Numbered from the stretch's first letter, positions 27,304-36,903 are shown. The stretch is 64,000 bases of DNA from Methanobacteriota archaeon (GCA_029547605.1 JAKPPB010000038.1:1-64000), one strand, 5' to 3'. Program-made: numbers and translations. Notes: a model not told the origin generated them from the letters alone.

Positions 27304-27930
27304 TCAACAGATCGAGGTCCACGAAAATGCAGTTGCCAGGTAGTAGGCGCCAAAGGCCAGGAGAAACACCCCGCAGCCGCGCAGCAGCCAGGTATATCTC
27401 CTCTCATCAAAGACCTGACGTCCCTTGTGGACGCTCGCCGAAACGATGGTATACCACCCAAAATCAGCCGACCAGTGACCTATCAGGAACGCAAGCGCAA
27501 AAGGAAATGCCTTCTGGGCTGCGGCAAGGACCAGTGCACTGCCGACCGAGAACCACCACATCCAGAAGTACGGGTTCGAGACGCTGGTGATCGCACCCGC
27601 CAGGTAGGGGTTTACAAACGCCTGATCAGCCTTCCCTTCGGGCATCGTCCTCCCCGCCCCCCTGATCGTAAGGATACCGAAGACCATGAGCGCGACACCT
27701 CCGACTGCCGCGATGACCCCCATATACTCGTCCAATGCGGCCACAGACCCGAGACCAAGGATGATGATGAGAAAGATTACCGCCTCAATAGCTGCATGGC
27801 CAGCCATGACACGGGGGCCTGTGCTCCACCCGCCCCTTGCCGATGAGTTGATGGTAGCAACAAGCGTGGGGCCCGGGACAAGCGCCCCGGTAAGGCCAAT
27901 GAGAAGCCCGAGGAGGAATGTCTGGATCAT
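27304..27930 (-). CDS. LysE/RhtB-family amino-acid exporter
   Basis: A 208-residue protein with six hydrophobic segments. The family hallmark ALVPGPTLVATI is near residues 16-27, and the SNPYFWMWWF block sits in the middle. LysE proteins export basic or other amino acids. Convergent with the DUF1724 regulator, with 40 bases between. Confidence 0.82.
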   Translation of the reverse strand: MIQTFLLGLLIGLTGALVPGPTLVATINSSARGGWSTGPRVMAGHAAIEAVIFLIIILGLGSVAALDEYMGVIAAVGGVALMVFGILTIRGAGRTMPEGKADQAFVNPYLAGAITSVSNPYFWMWWFSVGSALVLAAAQKAFPFALAFLIGHWSADFGWYTIVSASVHKGRQVFDERRYTWLLRGCGVFLLAFGAYYLATAFSWTSIC

Positions 27931-28175
27931 TGGGCGGTCTCTCTCCCGACAGGGGATTCATGGTGAGAAATAACAGGATATTTTGTCATCCTTTCATCAA
28001 AGAGGTGCCCCCGCCTCATGCAGCCTGCACATCTCACTGTTCCGGATCGATGCATCCTTGCTCCATGGGATTCAACCAATTCCCATGCACAAAGATCTGC
28101 AGGATGCCATATCATTCCTCCTGCGCTACTTGCAGTCTCGAGATACATGTCCGAACGCGACCCGGGTGATCCCAC

Positions 28176-28787
28176 ATGCATTTTAAGACTTCTGGCACCG
28201 CGCTTTATGCAATGGAGGCTCTCGCTGGGCAGATCGGATCCTGCCGAAAATGTGCACTCGCGCTCTCGCGGACAAAGACTGTTCCCGGCGAAGGCCCTGC
28301 TCCCTGCCGTGTCATGCTTGTGGGGGAAGGGCCGGGGAAAAAGGAGGATGAGAGTGGGAGGCCTTTTGTGGGGCGGGCAGGAGCGATCCTCTCCGATCTC
28401 CTCGCGCAAATCGACCTCTCGCGGGATGAGGTATTCATCACCAGCGTCGTGAAGTGCCGTCCGCCGGGAAACCGCACCCCGGGGAAGGAGGAGATTGCAG
28501 CCTGCATGCCATTTCTTGAACGCCAGATCGCAATCCTCTCGCCGGTGATCGTTGTCCCGATGGGGAGGGTAGCCACGTCGGCCATCTTTTCAAGGTATGG
28601 CATCGCCTTCCCTTCTTTCAGGGAGGTCAGGGGGAAGAGATTTTTAATGAGTGAGAATGAGACGGGACGGGAGATGAGTGTCATCCCTGTCTATCACCCG
28701 GCAGTGATCACCCACAACCCTCCTGCACGCGCAGCACTGGAAGAGGATTTCACGAGGCTCGGAGAGATACTCTGCACTCTCATTTGA
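28176..28787 (+). CDS. family 4 uracil-DNA glycosylase (Fe-S type)
   Basis: A 203-residue repair enzyme removing uracil from DNA. The four Fe-S cysteines are C23, C26, C94 and C110; motif 1 is GEGPGKKEDESGRPFVG near 50-66 and motif 2 contains H174 in YHPA. The spacing suits family 4 (UDGa). ATG at 28176 is used; an in-frame ATG at 28212 starts only ten residues before the first Cys. Upstream 27931-28175 has no recognisable gene. Confidence 0.9.
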   Translation: MHFKTSGTALYAMEALAGQIGSCRKCALALSRTKTVPGEGPAPCRVMLVGEGPGKKEDESGRPFVGRAGAILSDLLAQIDLSRDEVFITSVVKCRPPGNRTPGKEEIAACMPFLERQIAILSPVIVVPMGRVATSAIFSRYGIAFPSFREVRGKRFLMSENETGREMSVIPVYHPAVITHNPPARAALEEDFTRLGEILCTLI

Positions 28788-28973
28788 GAACGCAACGGCA
28801 CCAGGTGGGGGAGCCGACATCCTTTGTTGATGGCTGCGCGTGGCATGCAGCGGATCGAAGAGTGGCATTGAGTTGCGGCTCCGGATGAACCCCTGGAGAG
28901 ATCTGTTTCCAAAACGAGATAATCCCGCAAAGAATGGTGGACCCGGGGGAGTACCTCTCCCTTTTCCAGGTCA

Positions 28974-29762
28974 TCAGGGTAATTTCGCTGAGGCCTTATT
29001 TGCCAGGTCAAATGCGAGGAGTTCGTCTGCGTCGGTGCCGATGATCATGATGATCTCATACAGGTTTCCTTTTCCGAATATGACCAGGAACCCATGGAGC
29101 GGGTCTTCGGTTGAGGGGAATTCGAACCGATACGCCACGCTTGCATCGCCGAGGGCCGGCGCCGCAAGCTCGGCAGGGCTGCCTGCTGCAATCTCGGGGA
29201 ACTGGTCCATCAGGACGTCATTCAGTGTCTCTCTGGTTGCAGTCAATGTATAGCGAGAGATCATCTGGTCAACAAGTGTAGTGTTCTGTGCATCGCCTGT
29301 GACCATCGAGATTGAATAGCCGCCGAGGTAGCAGAACCCGCCGGAAGGGCACTCCTCTTCCCCGGGGAGCATCGCTCCTTCGTGTATCAGGGCATATCCT
29401 TCGGGAAAATCGGTTGGATTGAGGAGATATCCCTGCATTTCAGTTATCATAGGCGCAGGCATGTCAGGACTGCCAGAGAGGGTGTCAACATCAGTTCCGG
29501 CAGGTTTCACCTCATGGGAGGGGGACTCCTCGATACCGGTGGTCGGAGGCAGGGTGTGCAGGGAGGTGGGTGGGAAAAGGGTATCAGGAGTGGCAATATC
29601 GCCTGCTCCGGTCTGTTCCACGACAGGGATGGGAGATGCCGCGACACTGGGGGTCGGGGTGTGGGGGTGCGGGGATGAGGGGGAATTCGAAGTGCATCCT
29701 GCTGCAAATGCCAGGAAAACTGCGAGTGAAAGGATAAGAATCAGACCGATTGTGTTTTTCAT
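28974..29762 (-). CDS. secreted lipoprotein of unknown function
   Basis: About 262 residues. The signal peptide (KNTIGLILILSLAVFLAFAAGC) ends in a lipobox, so the protein should be lipid-anchored outside the cell. A Pro/Thr/Ser-rich linker of about 75 residues follows, then a folded domain with two cysteines (EECPSGGFCYLGGY) and an NTTL sequon. ATG at 29762 gives the best signal peptide. A TTTTATACAG box lies about 40 bases upstream on this strand, with GAGGT just before the ATG. Confidence 0.72.
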   Translation of the reverse strand: MKNTIGLILILSLAVFLAFAAGCTSNSPSSPHPHTPTPSVAASPIPVVEQTGAGDIATPDTLFPPTSLHTLPPTTGIEESPSHEVKPAGTDVDTLSGSPDMPAPMITEMQGYLLNPTDFPEGYALIHEGAMLPGEEECPSGGFCYLGGYSISMVTGDAQNTTLVDQMISRYTLTATRETLNDVLMDQFPEIAAGSPAELAAPALGDASVAYRFEFPSTEDPLHGFLVIFGKGNLYEIIMIIGTDADELLAFDLANKASAKLP

Positions 29763-29870
29763 GTATGACCTCAATTACAAAGGCATTTTTTTCTGTATAA
29801 AACAGTTCGTTTTACTCCGGACCGTCTTTCACTCCTTTCGCAGGAGAGCGCGCTCTTTTTCTTTATTCAT

Positions 29871-30494
29871 TCAGTCCATCACATGTGTTAGTATATCCGG
29901 CATGGCATCCGAGACCCCATTCAGGATGAACTGTATCGCAATTGCGAGTACGAATACTGCAAGGAACTTGGTGATGATCCGCAGCTCCTGCTCGCCGATA
30001 AACGTGAGTATCCGCGATGAGTACTTCATCGCAATGTAGGATGCCCCGATTGCGACCAGCACTGCGGCAATTACAGCCAGGTTCTCAAGTATTCCTACTG
30101 CCTGTGATGAGATCAGTATCACTACCGTGATCGTCCCGGCACCGCAGGTGAGCGGAAATGCGAGCGGCACGACGGCAATGTTCTCGAGTTCCTCTGGGGA
30201 ATACACCTCCTTTTTTGCCGACAGCATCCCGGTTGCAAACGAGACAAGGAGGATACCCCCCGCAATCTTGAATGCAGGGAGGGTGAGGCCAAGGACAGTG
30301 AAGATTAACTGGCCGGTCAGAGCGAAGAATATCAGCACCACAACTGATATGCGAAGCGAGTTGATCATCACCTCTCTCTGCTGCTCAGGGGTGAACCTTT
30401 CGGTCAGGATCGAGAATACCGCGGCAGTGCTGACCGGGTTCATGATCGCGATGACAGATGTGATTGCAACTATGAGAAACTCGACAGCCGACAT
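29871..30494 (-). CDS. MarC-family integral membrane protein
   Basis: A 207-residue protein with six hydrophobic segments. The IAIMNPVSTAAVF segment near residues 15-27, PAFKIAGGILLVSFA and VPLAFPLTCGAGTITVVI are diagnostic of MarC/UPF0056. Transport function is suspected but not established for the family. The TTATAAAA on this strand ends only a few bases before the ATG, too near to be an ordinary box for this start. Confidence 0.88.
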   Translation of the reverse strand: MSAVEFLIVAITSVIAIMNPVSTAAVFSILTERFTPEQQREVMINSLRISVVVLIFFALTGQLIFTVLGLTLPAFKIAGGILLVSFATGMLSAKKEVYSPEELENIAVVPLAFPLTCGAGTITVVILISSQAVGILENLAVIAAVLVAIGASYIAMKYSSRILTFIGEQELRIITKFLAVFVLAIAIQFILNGVSDAMPDILTHVMD

Positions 30495-30613
30495 GTCAGG
30501 GGTTTTATAAGGGCATGGATGGAAGAACAGATATACTTTCTCAGATGCGGCATACCATGGCAGGCTTAAACCCGTAATAGGTGCAAAAAAAGGGAGATTT
30601 TGAAGAGGTCAAA

Positions 30614-30991
30614 TCAGGACTTCCCGAAATACCTCTTCACGTTCGCCTGGAAGAGGTACCAGAGAATGATTGCCGAGATGATGATCCCGATGAGTGCTCC
30701 CATACCGCTGGTGAAAAGGTCAATAATCCCCATTACCAGGCTGATAATAGTGATGATGACCCCTACGGTCCATACCCAGCCCCATGCCTTGAAGCATCCG
30801 ATACCGAGGATGATCTCAATAATTCCGACGATAACAAGGATAAAACCCAATGCAAGGCCGATTACACCTCCAATCGGGCCTCCGATTACTGCACCGAACG
30901 CGGCAACTCCGAGTCCTCCGAGCAGCATGATCAGTCCCCCGATAATCCAGAGGATGCCGATAATGGTGACTCCCAATGGTCTTTCTGCCAT
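30614..30991 (-). CDS. small four-TM membrane protein, paralog 1
   Basis: A 125-residue hydrophobic protein: MAERPLGVTIIGILWIIGG, Gly-rich spans, ILGIGCFKAWGWVWTVGVIITIISLVMGI and a C-terminal SAIILWYLFQANVKRYFGKS. The frame is open to 31102, but the start at 30991 matches the start of its neighbour. It is a tandem duplicate of 31111-31467. A third copy is decayed at about 53.9 kb. Function unknown; the fold resembles small DUF-type membrane proteins of bacteria and archaea. Confidence 0.75.
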   Translation of the reverse strand: MAERPLGVTIIGILWIIGGLIMLLGGLGVAAFGAVIGGPIGGVIGLALGFILVIVGIIEIILGIGCFKAWGWVWTVGVIITIISLVMGIIDLFTSGMGALIGIIISAIILWYLFQANVKRYFGKS

Positions 30992-31110
30992 AGTTGTGGC
31001 TTGAATGAGGGAGATAATAAAGCTATGGTCGATACAGGCGTGAGAGCGGATCTTCCGCGTAACGGAGATGAGAATTGAGCAGGAGTGGTTTTCCTGCCCC
31101 ACGTGGTTGT

Positions 31111-31467
31111 TCAGGTCTTCCCGAAGTATGCTTTCACATCAGGCCTGAAGAGATACCAGAGAATGAGTGCGGAGATGACGATACTGATAAGCCCTGTTGA
31201 GAAGAAACTGGCAAATCCCATGATCAGGTCGATGATGGTGATGACTATGCCTCCAGTCCATACCCAACTCCATGCACTGAGTGCACCAATACCGAGGATT
31301 ATTCCCAGTATTCCGAGAATCATGTAGATCACACCGAATGGTTCCATGAGCGATCCAAGCGCCTCTCCAAAGAGGACCACAAAGCCGATTCCCCCAAACA
31401 GAGTGATCAGCCCGCCGATAATCCAGAGGATTGCAACAATCGTGACACCCAACGGTCTTTCTGCCAT
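31111..31467 (-). CDS. small four-TM membrane protein, paralog 2
   Basis: A 118-residue paralog of the 30.6-kb protein: same MAERPLGVTI start, same WSWVWTGGIVITIIDLIMGF middle and SALILWYLFRPDVKAYFGKT end. It is read first, then paralog 1 after about 120 bases. Similarity is visible in the DNA as well, so the duplication is fairly recent or conserved by selection. Confidence 0.75.
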   Translation of the reverse strand: MAERPLGVTIVAILWIIGGLITLFGGIGFVVLFGEALGSLMEPFGVIYMILGILGIILGIGALSAWSWVWTGGIVITIIDLIMGFASFFSTGLISIVISALILWYLFRPDVKAYFGKT

Positions 31468-31978
31468 AACAGGGCTTTACGAGGGGTATTAATAAACCTA
31501 TGGGTTATTATTGCCTGATATGGCTCAAATGGACTTATAAAAAGCCTCCCCATAGTTTTGTGAGGGGATGAATCGAGGTTGTTGACCAGAATTCGTATTC
31601 AGTCAATGAACCGCCACCGGGACACCACTTCGGGGGCAGCAGCTGCATCAGATATATTTCATATAGGGACGTGGGAGCGTCGAAAATACCGGGTGATACC
31701 GCACTCCAGTCTGTGGCAAGGTCGCTTGCAGAATGCGAAACCGATAATATCTCCCGTTTCGCAGTCAGCTGCAATGATGCGCATGTCCTGGTCCTTACGA
31801 AATGGGGGTATATTCCCGTGCAAATGGGAGAGACTGGCCAGGATCGATCCCATGGCGGCGGCTCACTGGTCTGTTGGTGAGGAAGACACGAGTAGAGAGC
31901 GTTGCAGTCTCATGGGTGAGGGGAAAAAAGGCGTTTACTTCCCGGATGATCCACTCTCCCGGGCCTTTCATGGCACTA
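31468..31978. other. intergenic region with repeat fragment, no clear gene
   Basis: Contains a partial dispersed element at 31546-31650 and a perfect inverted repeat TGCGAAAC/GTTTCGCA at 31734-31741 and 31756-31763. Several short frames are open across 31660-31980 on both strands, but none resembles a protein I know or has good starting signals. Confidence 0.4.
31546..31650 (-). repeat. partial copy (D) of the 187-bp dispersed element
   Basis: GTTTTGTGAGGGGATGAATCGAGGTTGTT, ATTCAGTCAATGAACCGCC and TTCGGGGGCAGCAGCTGCATC follow the same order as in the copy at 33881-34068 but stop before the hairpin half. Same orientation as that copy. Confidence 0.6.
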
Positions 31979-33025
31979 TCACGCATCACCCATCTCCTCT
32001 CCGAATATCCGGTCGACTCCGAGCAGGACGTTCACCCACGCCAGGTCTTCGCTGAACTGGATCGCGATGAGCACCATCAGCGTGAGAGGGACTGCAAAGA
32101 CCATCCCCGCAATCCCAAGGAGCCACCCCCAGAATATGACGGAGAGTATCACGAGCAGCGCAGGGATCTCGAATTTTCGTGCGGCAAAGTAGGAGAATAC
32201 GGGGTTCTCAACGACAAGGTTCAGGATACAGACAATCGCGATGACTGCCGCGGCGCCCCAGAGGCCGTACTGCAGCCAGGCAAAGAAGATGGCCGGAATT
32301 GCCGCGATGATGAGGCCGATGAAAGGGATGTACGAGAGAACGAATGTCAGCACCCCCCATAACACCGCTGCATGGACCCCCAATGCATAAAGTGATCCCC
32401 CAAAGAGCACGCCATGGACAACGTTCGTCTCGGTCCTGACCACCACGAAGTCTATCATGTACCCACTCATGCGCGAGAGACGGACCATTTTTTCCCGATT
32501 GATCCAGGGGATGCGGGTAAGCCTCTCTGCCAGGCGGGGGGCTTCAAGCAGCATAAAAAACGTGGTAACCGCGATGAAGAACAGGTAAAGGAGGAGGTCA
32601 GAGAGGTTCATCACCGAAGAGAGGATCAGGCCGACAAGGGAGCCAAGGTCGGGAGATCCGGGAACGAACCCCGCCGGGAGTCCCCGGCCGGCGAGCATCC
32701 CCGAGATATGCGCCAGGCGCTGGTTGAGTTCTGCCTGGTAGAGCGGGAGGTCATGCATCAGGACTCCAAACGAGTAGAGAGAGATGCCTATGAGCGCGAG
32801 GACTGCCGCAATTGCTACAAGAGTCAGGATGGTCACCGAGACGATATCGGGAATCCCCCTCTTTCTCATCCGGTCCATTGCAGGGCAGGCGATGAGGGTG
32901 AGGATGAGGGAGATGACGATGATCGTGACAACGTATGCACAGAACTTGAGGCCGATGATCACGAGAAAGAAGAATCCTGCGAGCACAAGGGCGCGGGAAC
33001 CGGATGGCCACTCTTCTGGGATCAT
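31979..33025 (-). CDS. AI-2E family transporter/permease
   Basis: A 348-residue membrane protein with about eight spans. The family signature is in the second half: GLIIAAIPAIFFAWLQYG, FLSYIPFIG and IPALLVILSVIFWGWLLGIAGMVFAVPL. Members are called AI-2E transporters after E. coli TqsA, but several act as Na+/H+ antiporters or have no known substrate, so the role here is open. Single gene unit. Confidence 0.88.
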   Translation of the reverse strand: MIPEEWPSGSRALVLAGFFFLVIIGLKFCAYVVTIIVISLILTLIACPAMDRMRKRGIPDIVSVTILTLVAIAAVLALIGISLYSFGVLMHDLPLYQAELNQRLAHISGMLAGRGLPAGFVPGSPDLGSLVGLILSSVMNLSDLLLYLFFIAVTTFFMLLEAPRLAERLTRIPWINREKMVRLSRMSGYMIDFVVVRTETNVVHGVLFGGSLYALGVHAAVLWGVLTFVLSYIPFIGLIIAAIPAIFFAWLQYGLWGAAAVIAIVCILNLVVENPVFSYFAARKFEIPALLVILSVIFWGWLLGIAGMVFAVPLTLMVLIAIQFSEDLAWVNVLLGVDRIFGEEMGDA

Positions 33026-33193
33026 TCATGGGAAGATATCTCTTTCATCCCTTTCAAATGTTCCATGAAAAAAGCCAGGATGTGGATATTCCTCTCGGCA
33101 TGATTGATAAAGAAATACCGGGACCTCTCGAGGCGAGAATTCCGGAAAAAAGGCCATGGAACCCGATTCACCCCCTCCAATCTTCCCTTATAA

Positions 33194-33679
33194 TTACATC
33201 TCCATCCAGACTGTATCAAAAACTATCCCTTTTTTCTTCCCCACGGCACGGAACCGCCCTGCTTCAAAGAACCCGTTCTTCTGGTGGAACCGAATACTTC
33301 CCTCATTGAGGGAGGAGATGTGTGCAAGGATGACGAAAATACCGCTCTTCTTTCCCTCCTCCTCGATGCAGTGAAGTATCCTTGTCCCGAGGCCTTTTCC
33401 TGTTTTTTCGGGACGGAAAAGGTATGTTATCGCTGTGGTATGGGCAAAGGCGGGGAGCAGATTATAGGAGCGGAGCATCCCGAAACCGGCACTCACTCCT
33501 TCCATGTCACGGGCGGCAACCGTGGGATACCCTTGTGCGAGCATCAGCGTATCTTAGAATTCATATCGCGCTGGGTGCTCCAGAAAGGCTGCAGAACTTG
33601 TTCTGACAGATAGATTGAAAATATCCACAACCTCGACCTTATCTTATTCTGTCAGTGGAACGAGGGTGAGATCGGACAT
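33194..33679 (-). pseudogene. GNAT N-acetyltransferase with two in-frame TAA codons
   Basis: From the ATG at 33679, preceded by GAGGTG and a TATA-like GATATATTATC about 35 bases upstream, one single frame of 161 codons encodes a whole phosphinothricin-type acetyltransferase: LTLVPLTE, VVDIFNLSV, FLEHPARYEF, GFGMLRSYN, the acetyl-CoA loop EKTGKGLGTRIL, SSLNEGSIRFHQKNGF. Two codons in it are TAA: codon 12 (33644-33646) and codon 42 (33554-33556). There is no frameshift. From the next Met (33544) a 116-residue product lacking the N-terminal third could still be made. Either a young pseudogene, sequence errors, or recoding; the first is most likely. Confidence 0.75.
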
Positions 33680-33880
33680 CCTGCACCTCATTTTGTTCAA
33701 GACAGATAATATATCGATCCAATTATGACATGCATTCCGGGAGGGCTATGGCCGTACGTATCTCATAGTTCGTCGTGGGCCGTTCAACAGTTGGAAATCA
33801 ATCCTGGACATGGATTGGTTGTATCTTTACCACTTCCGTACCGTATTCATGCTCCTGAAACACACATACCACATATTCGC

Positions 33881-34068
33881 CTCCTCACTGTTTTGTGTGG
33901 GGAGATTGAATCGAGGTTGTTTTCTGTATATCAATCCAGTCACTGAACCGCCGCCGGGGTGTTTTTCGGGGGCGTCGGCGTGCATCGGATGTGGGGGTGT
34001 GGGGGCTGATAGCCCCTACAATATGTGTCCGGTTCACCAATCCTATCCACACCAGATAACGAAGAGCC
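33881..34068 (-). repeat. 187-bp dispersed element, copy C
   Basis: Reverse complement of the elements at 56.7 and 61.6 kb, with about 80-85 percent identity by eye. It runs from GGCTCTTCG (34068 side) through GGATTGGTGAACCGGACACA, the hairpin TGTAGGGGC...GCCCCCACA, and GATTCAATCTCCCCACAC to GAGGAG. It lies between the GNAT pseudogene and the HNH-like gene. Confidence 0.8.
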
Positions 34069-34074
34069 ATATAT

Positions 34075-34446
34075 TCAGACCCCAAACCGGAAACGAGAGG
34101 AGCATGCGTCCTTGTAAGCCTCTTCAAGGTCTGTATCCGGCGGCGTATAAGGTCGGGGGACGTATGCCAGGATCTCCCTCATTCTCATACGGACCTCAGC
34201 TGGTCGCTGATCGACCAGCATTGACTGGTCATGGAATGCAGTGCCATACTGGTGCAGATCGTGGTGGCACAGGAAACAGAGAACAAGCAGAAAAGATTCG
34301 AGATCGACAGGGGGGCGTTCAGATGCCTGCTCCTCATCGATAAGGGTATGGATCTCCAGGTCTTCCAGTGCTGTCTGCTTCCCGCATAGCTCGCATCGAA
34401 GGCCTGCGGTAAGCTTGATCTTCTTCGCCTTGATCGCATGGGTCAT
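34075..34446 (-). CDS. HNH-endonuclease-like zinc protein
   Basis: A 123-residue basic protein. LRCELCGKQ gives a first CxxC, LEIHTLID supplies the E/H of the core, and VLCFLCHHDLHQYG gives the second CxxC followed by histidines. This is the layout of HNH nucleases of the zinc-finger type, though the middle Asn is not evident. Small size fits stand-alone HNH proteins of unknown role. Its stop lies only seven bases from the edge of repeat copy C. Confidence 0.6.
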   Translation of the reverse strand: MTHAIKAKKIKLTAGLRCELCGKQTALEDLEIHTLIDEEQASERPPVDLESFLLVLCFLCHHDLHQYGTAFHDQSMLVDQRPAEVRMRMREILAYVPRPYTPPDTDLEEAYKDACSSRFRFGV

Positions 34447-35169
34447 GAAGAATCGAAGCGTTGACAGAAGGATCTCTCCTCAACTCCGGAATCTAATTTC
34501 TGGATAATAATAGTTCGGATCATGCAGGTGTCCCCGGATGTGATGTAAGGATACCCCAACTTCAGCCGGGAAAAGATTGGACCGAATACAGCAGATGATT
34601 TCTGGTATACCCTGTCAGGGTCGTCAGATGCGAATGGACCTTTCGCGAAATCCCGGGTATATCCCGGGCAAAGTGTATCCCGGCACTTCCGCAGTCCATA
34701 GGTATCGAAATAAGGCCACGATATAATCCCCCGCATTATGAACGAGAGGATGACAGGAATGCCTGCAGGAATCAGAGCTGGGACATGGTGATGACGGCGA
34801 TCCCCGAAAAGAGATATGCGGACCGCCCTTGCATGCCGTCATTGACGTCGAAGTTTTAAATAGGACGACGAATATTCCTGGCTGCATACCTTCCCCTGGT
34901 CTCCTAAAAGGAGATCCCGCTATTCCTGATTGCATCAACCACTTCTCTGTCGACGAGAAAGTAAAAAAGAATCAGATGAAGGGAGATTTTGATCGAAAGC
35001 ATTGATAAGGGCAACAGTGTTGTGTGCTGCATCAGGGACGGGTCACCTGGCCCCACATGAAAATTCCCAGGGTATCTGTGGATGCGCTTGAATCAATGTA
35101 TCGCGGGACTCCCTGATTTTATCCCCGGATGCCTCACCCTTTATTCCCGATTCCCCCTTACCTTTCTCC
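34447..35169. other. 723-base region without a convincing gene
   Basis: A TTTAAATA box is at 34855-34862 and a CTCCT/AGGAG inverted repeat near 34908-34920, so a short transcript is possible. An open frame of 97 codons on the minus strand (34443-34736) reads partly protein-like (GLRKCRDTLCPGY, SSAVFGPIFSRLKLGYPYI) but has no family resemblance and overlaps the start of the HNH-like gene. Nothing firmer is seen. Confidence 0.3.
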
Positions 35170-35883
35170 ATGGACCCGGTCGTCAATCGTATCCGGCAGG
35201 AACTTTCCGAGCGTGCGGACCCTGAAATACAGAAAAAGTCTCGGCGTTTCTTCAGGGAAGAGATAAAGTGTTACGGGATGAAAACTGCCGCGGTGATTGT
35301 GATTGCAAAGCATTACTGGAAGGAGGTCAAATTTAGGGAAAAAAAGGAAATTTTTGCACTCTGCGAGGAACTTTTCCGATCGGGCTACATGGAGGAGTCG
35401 TTCATTGCGGCCGAGTGGGTGTATCGGCTCTCGGAGCACTTCGAATGGGAGGATCTTCCGGTTTTCAGGCACTGGATCGATGATTACATCACCAACTGGG
35501 CCTCCTGCGACGGGTTCTGCAACCACACGATGGGGGCTTTCGTCGTCAAGTACCCCGAAACAATCGACGAACTGAAGCGCTGGACCCACTCTGAAAACCG
35601 CTGGATGCGCAGGGCGGCAGCAGTCTCGCTGATCATCCCGGCAAAGAAGGGGCAGTTCCTTGCAGAGTCGCTCGCAATTGCCGACCTTCTCCTCACTGAC
35701 AGGGATGACCTGGTTCAGAAAGGGTATGGCTGGCTCTTAAAAGAGGCGAGCCGGATGCATACCGAGGAGGTTTTCTCATTCGTGATGGAAAAAAAGAGGG
35801 ACATGCCCAGGACTGCGCTCCGCTACGCAATCGAGCTGATGCCTAAGGAGTTGAAGAACGAGGCGATGAAGAAGAACTGGTAA
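35170..35883 (+). CDS. DNA alkylation repair protein (AlkD-like HEAT-repeat glycosylase)
   Basis: A 237-residue all-helical protein of the AlkC/AlkD superfamily. The catalytic region TNWASCDGFCNHTMG (Trp and Asp near 111-115) and ENRWMRRAAAVSLI (Trp/Arg near 140-150) match the residues that hold flipped N3- or N7-alkylated bases in AlkD. Length is normal. Start ATG at 35170 gives MDPVVNRIRQEL. No co-transcribed partner; the next gene begins 86 bases downstream. Confidence 0.85.
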   Translation: MDPVVNRIRQELSERADPEIQKKSRRFFREEIKCYGMKTAAVIVIAKHYWKEVKFREKKEIFALCEELFRSGYMEESFIAAEWVYRLSEHFEWEDLPVFRHWIDDYITNWASCDGFCNHTMGAFVVKYPETIDELKRWTHSENRWMRRAAAVSLIIPAKKGQFLAESLAIADLLLTDRDDLVQKGYGWLLKEASRMHTEEVFSFVMEKKRDMPRTALRYAIELMPKELKNEAMKKNW

Positions 35884-35968
35884 CACGAGGAGCGATCGGT
35901 CTGGTTGCAGAGTATTCACCTGCACGGTTCACAACCTCTATCGTGGCAGAACACAAAATATTCTGTTC

Positions 35969-36838
35969 GTGAGTGCCGACAGCAGGCCGGTCGTACTGGT
36001 TCACGGCTGGAAAAGTCACCCTGGGATCTGGGACCGGCTCGTAGAGGCACTGGATGGAGAAGCGATACCCTCGTGGACGTTCGATCACTCCAGGGTCCGA
36101 GGGGCATCTGTCGAGTCGCTTGCCATCCTCCTGCAGGAGTTCATCCGAGACCAGAGGACTGAAACAGGATACTGCGGACCGGTAGATATGGTCTGCCACT
36201 CCATGGGGACAGGGATCGCACGGTACCTCGTCGAAGTCCTTGATAAAAACGCAAGGCGTGAGAACGTGCGGCTCCTGGTTGGCCTTGGGCCGCCGAATAA
36301 CGGCTCTTCCCTTGCGGAACTCTTCTTTGATCCCACTCACTCTCCGCGCATCCTGAAGAGCCTCGGCGGGATCTTCGTGCCCAGACGTTTCAATCCCGGT
36401 GACGACATCATCGTACAGGAGTTCAGACCCGGGAGCAACACGATGGCATCACTCCGTGCCGCGGGGACCCGCGATGACATCAGATACAGGTTCATCCTGA
36501 CCGGGAACTGCAACGCAGACCCGGAGTTCTTCCCTCCTTTCCATGGCAAGACATGGGTCAAGACCGGGACTGGCTGGGTGACGACATATGCGGGAGACGG
36601 GATCGTCCCGCACGCAGACTCCTGGTTCCCGGGGCCTGGGTACGACATCCTGCCCCACGATCCCGCCTCGCTCATCCACTCTCCCAATCTCTACTGCCAC
36701 CTTCACCTGCCGAAAAATCCCGAGGTAATCAAAAGGATACTCGATCACCTCTCCAATCCAGAAGCCAGCCCGGGGAACGGGTGTCCCGATTGCCTGGCCA
36801 TGTACAGGCAGACTGAACGAGGAGAGAGAACAGTGTAA
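35969..36838 (+). CDS. alpha/beta-hydrolase, lipase-like
   Basis: A 289-residue hydrolase. The oxyanion region VVLVHGWKSHPGIWD is near residues 8-22, the nucleophile elbow is CHSMG with Ser near 77, an Asp lies in YAGDGIVP and a late His in HLHLP. This matches triacylglycerol lipase/PGAP1-like hydrolases. The start is GTG at 35969; no ATG gives the full first strand. Real substrate unknown; cytosolic, since no signal peptide is seen. Confidence 0.8.
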   Translation: MSADSRPVVLVHGWKSHPGIWDRLVEALDGEAIPSWTFDHSRVRGASVESLAILLQEFIRDQRTETGYCGPVDMVCHSMGTGIARYLVEVLDKNARRENVRLLVGLGPPNNGSSLAELFFDPTHSPRILKSLGGIFVPRRFNPGDDIIVQEFRPGSNTMASLRAAGTRDDIRYRFILTGNCNADPEFFPPFHGKTWVKTGTGWVTTYAGDGIVPHADSWFPGPGYDILPHDPASLIHSPNLYCHLHLPKNPEVIKRILDHLSNPEASPGNGCPDCLAMYRQTERGERTV

Positions 36839-36903
36839 AACCAGCACCGCGCATCTTCGCGATGAAGAAGTGGTTTTTCATTATTGAAGAGAGATGATCC
36901 TCC

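Noticed and set aside
30495-30515. TTATAAAA as the marC promoter
   Set aside because: It ends only a few bases before the ATG, so transcription would begin inside the coding sequence.
31660-31980. Short open frames as a small gene
   Set aside because: Several frames are open on both strands, none with conserved-looking sequence or a promoter at the right distance.
34443-34736. 97-codon minus-strand ORF as a gene
   Set aside because: Partly protein-like, but without starting signals, family resemblance or support from neighbours; kept only as a note in the intergenic entry.
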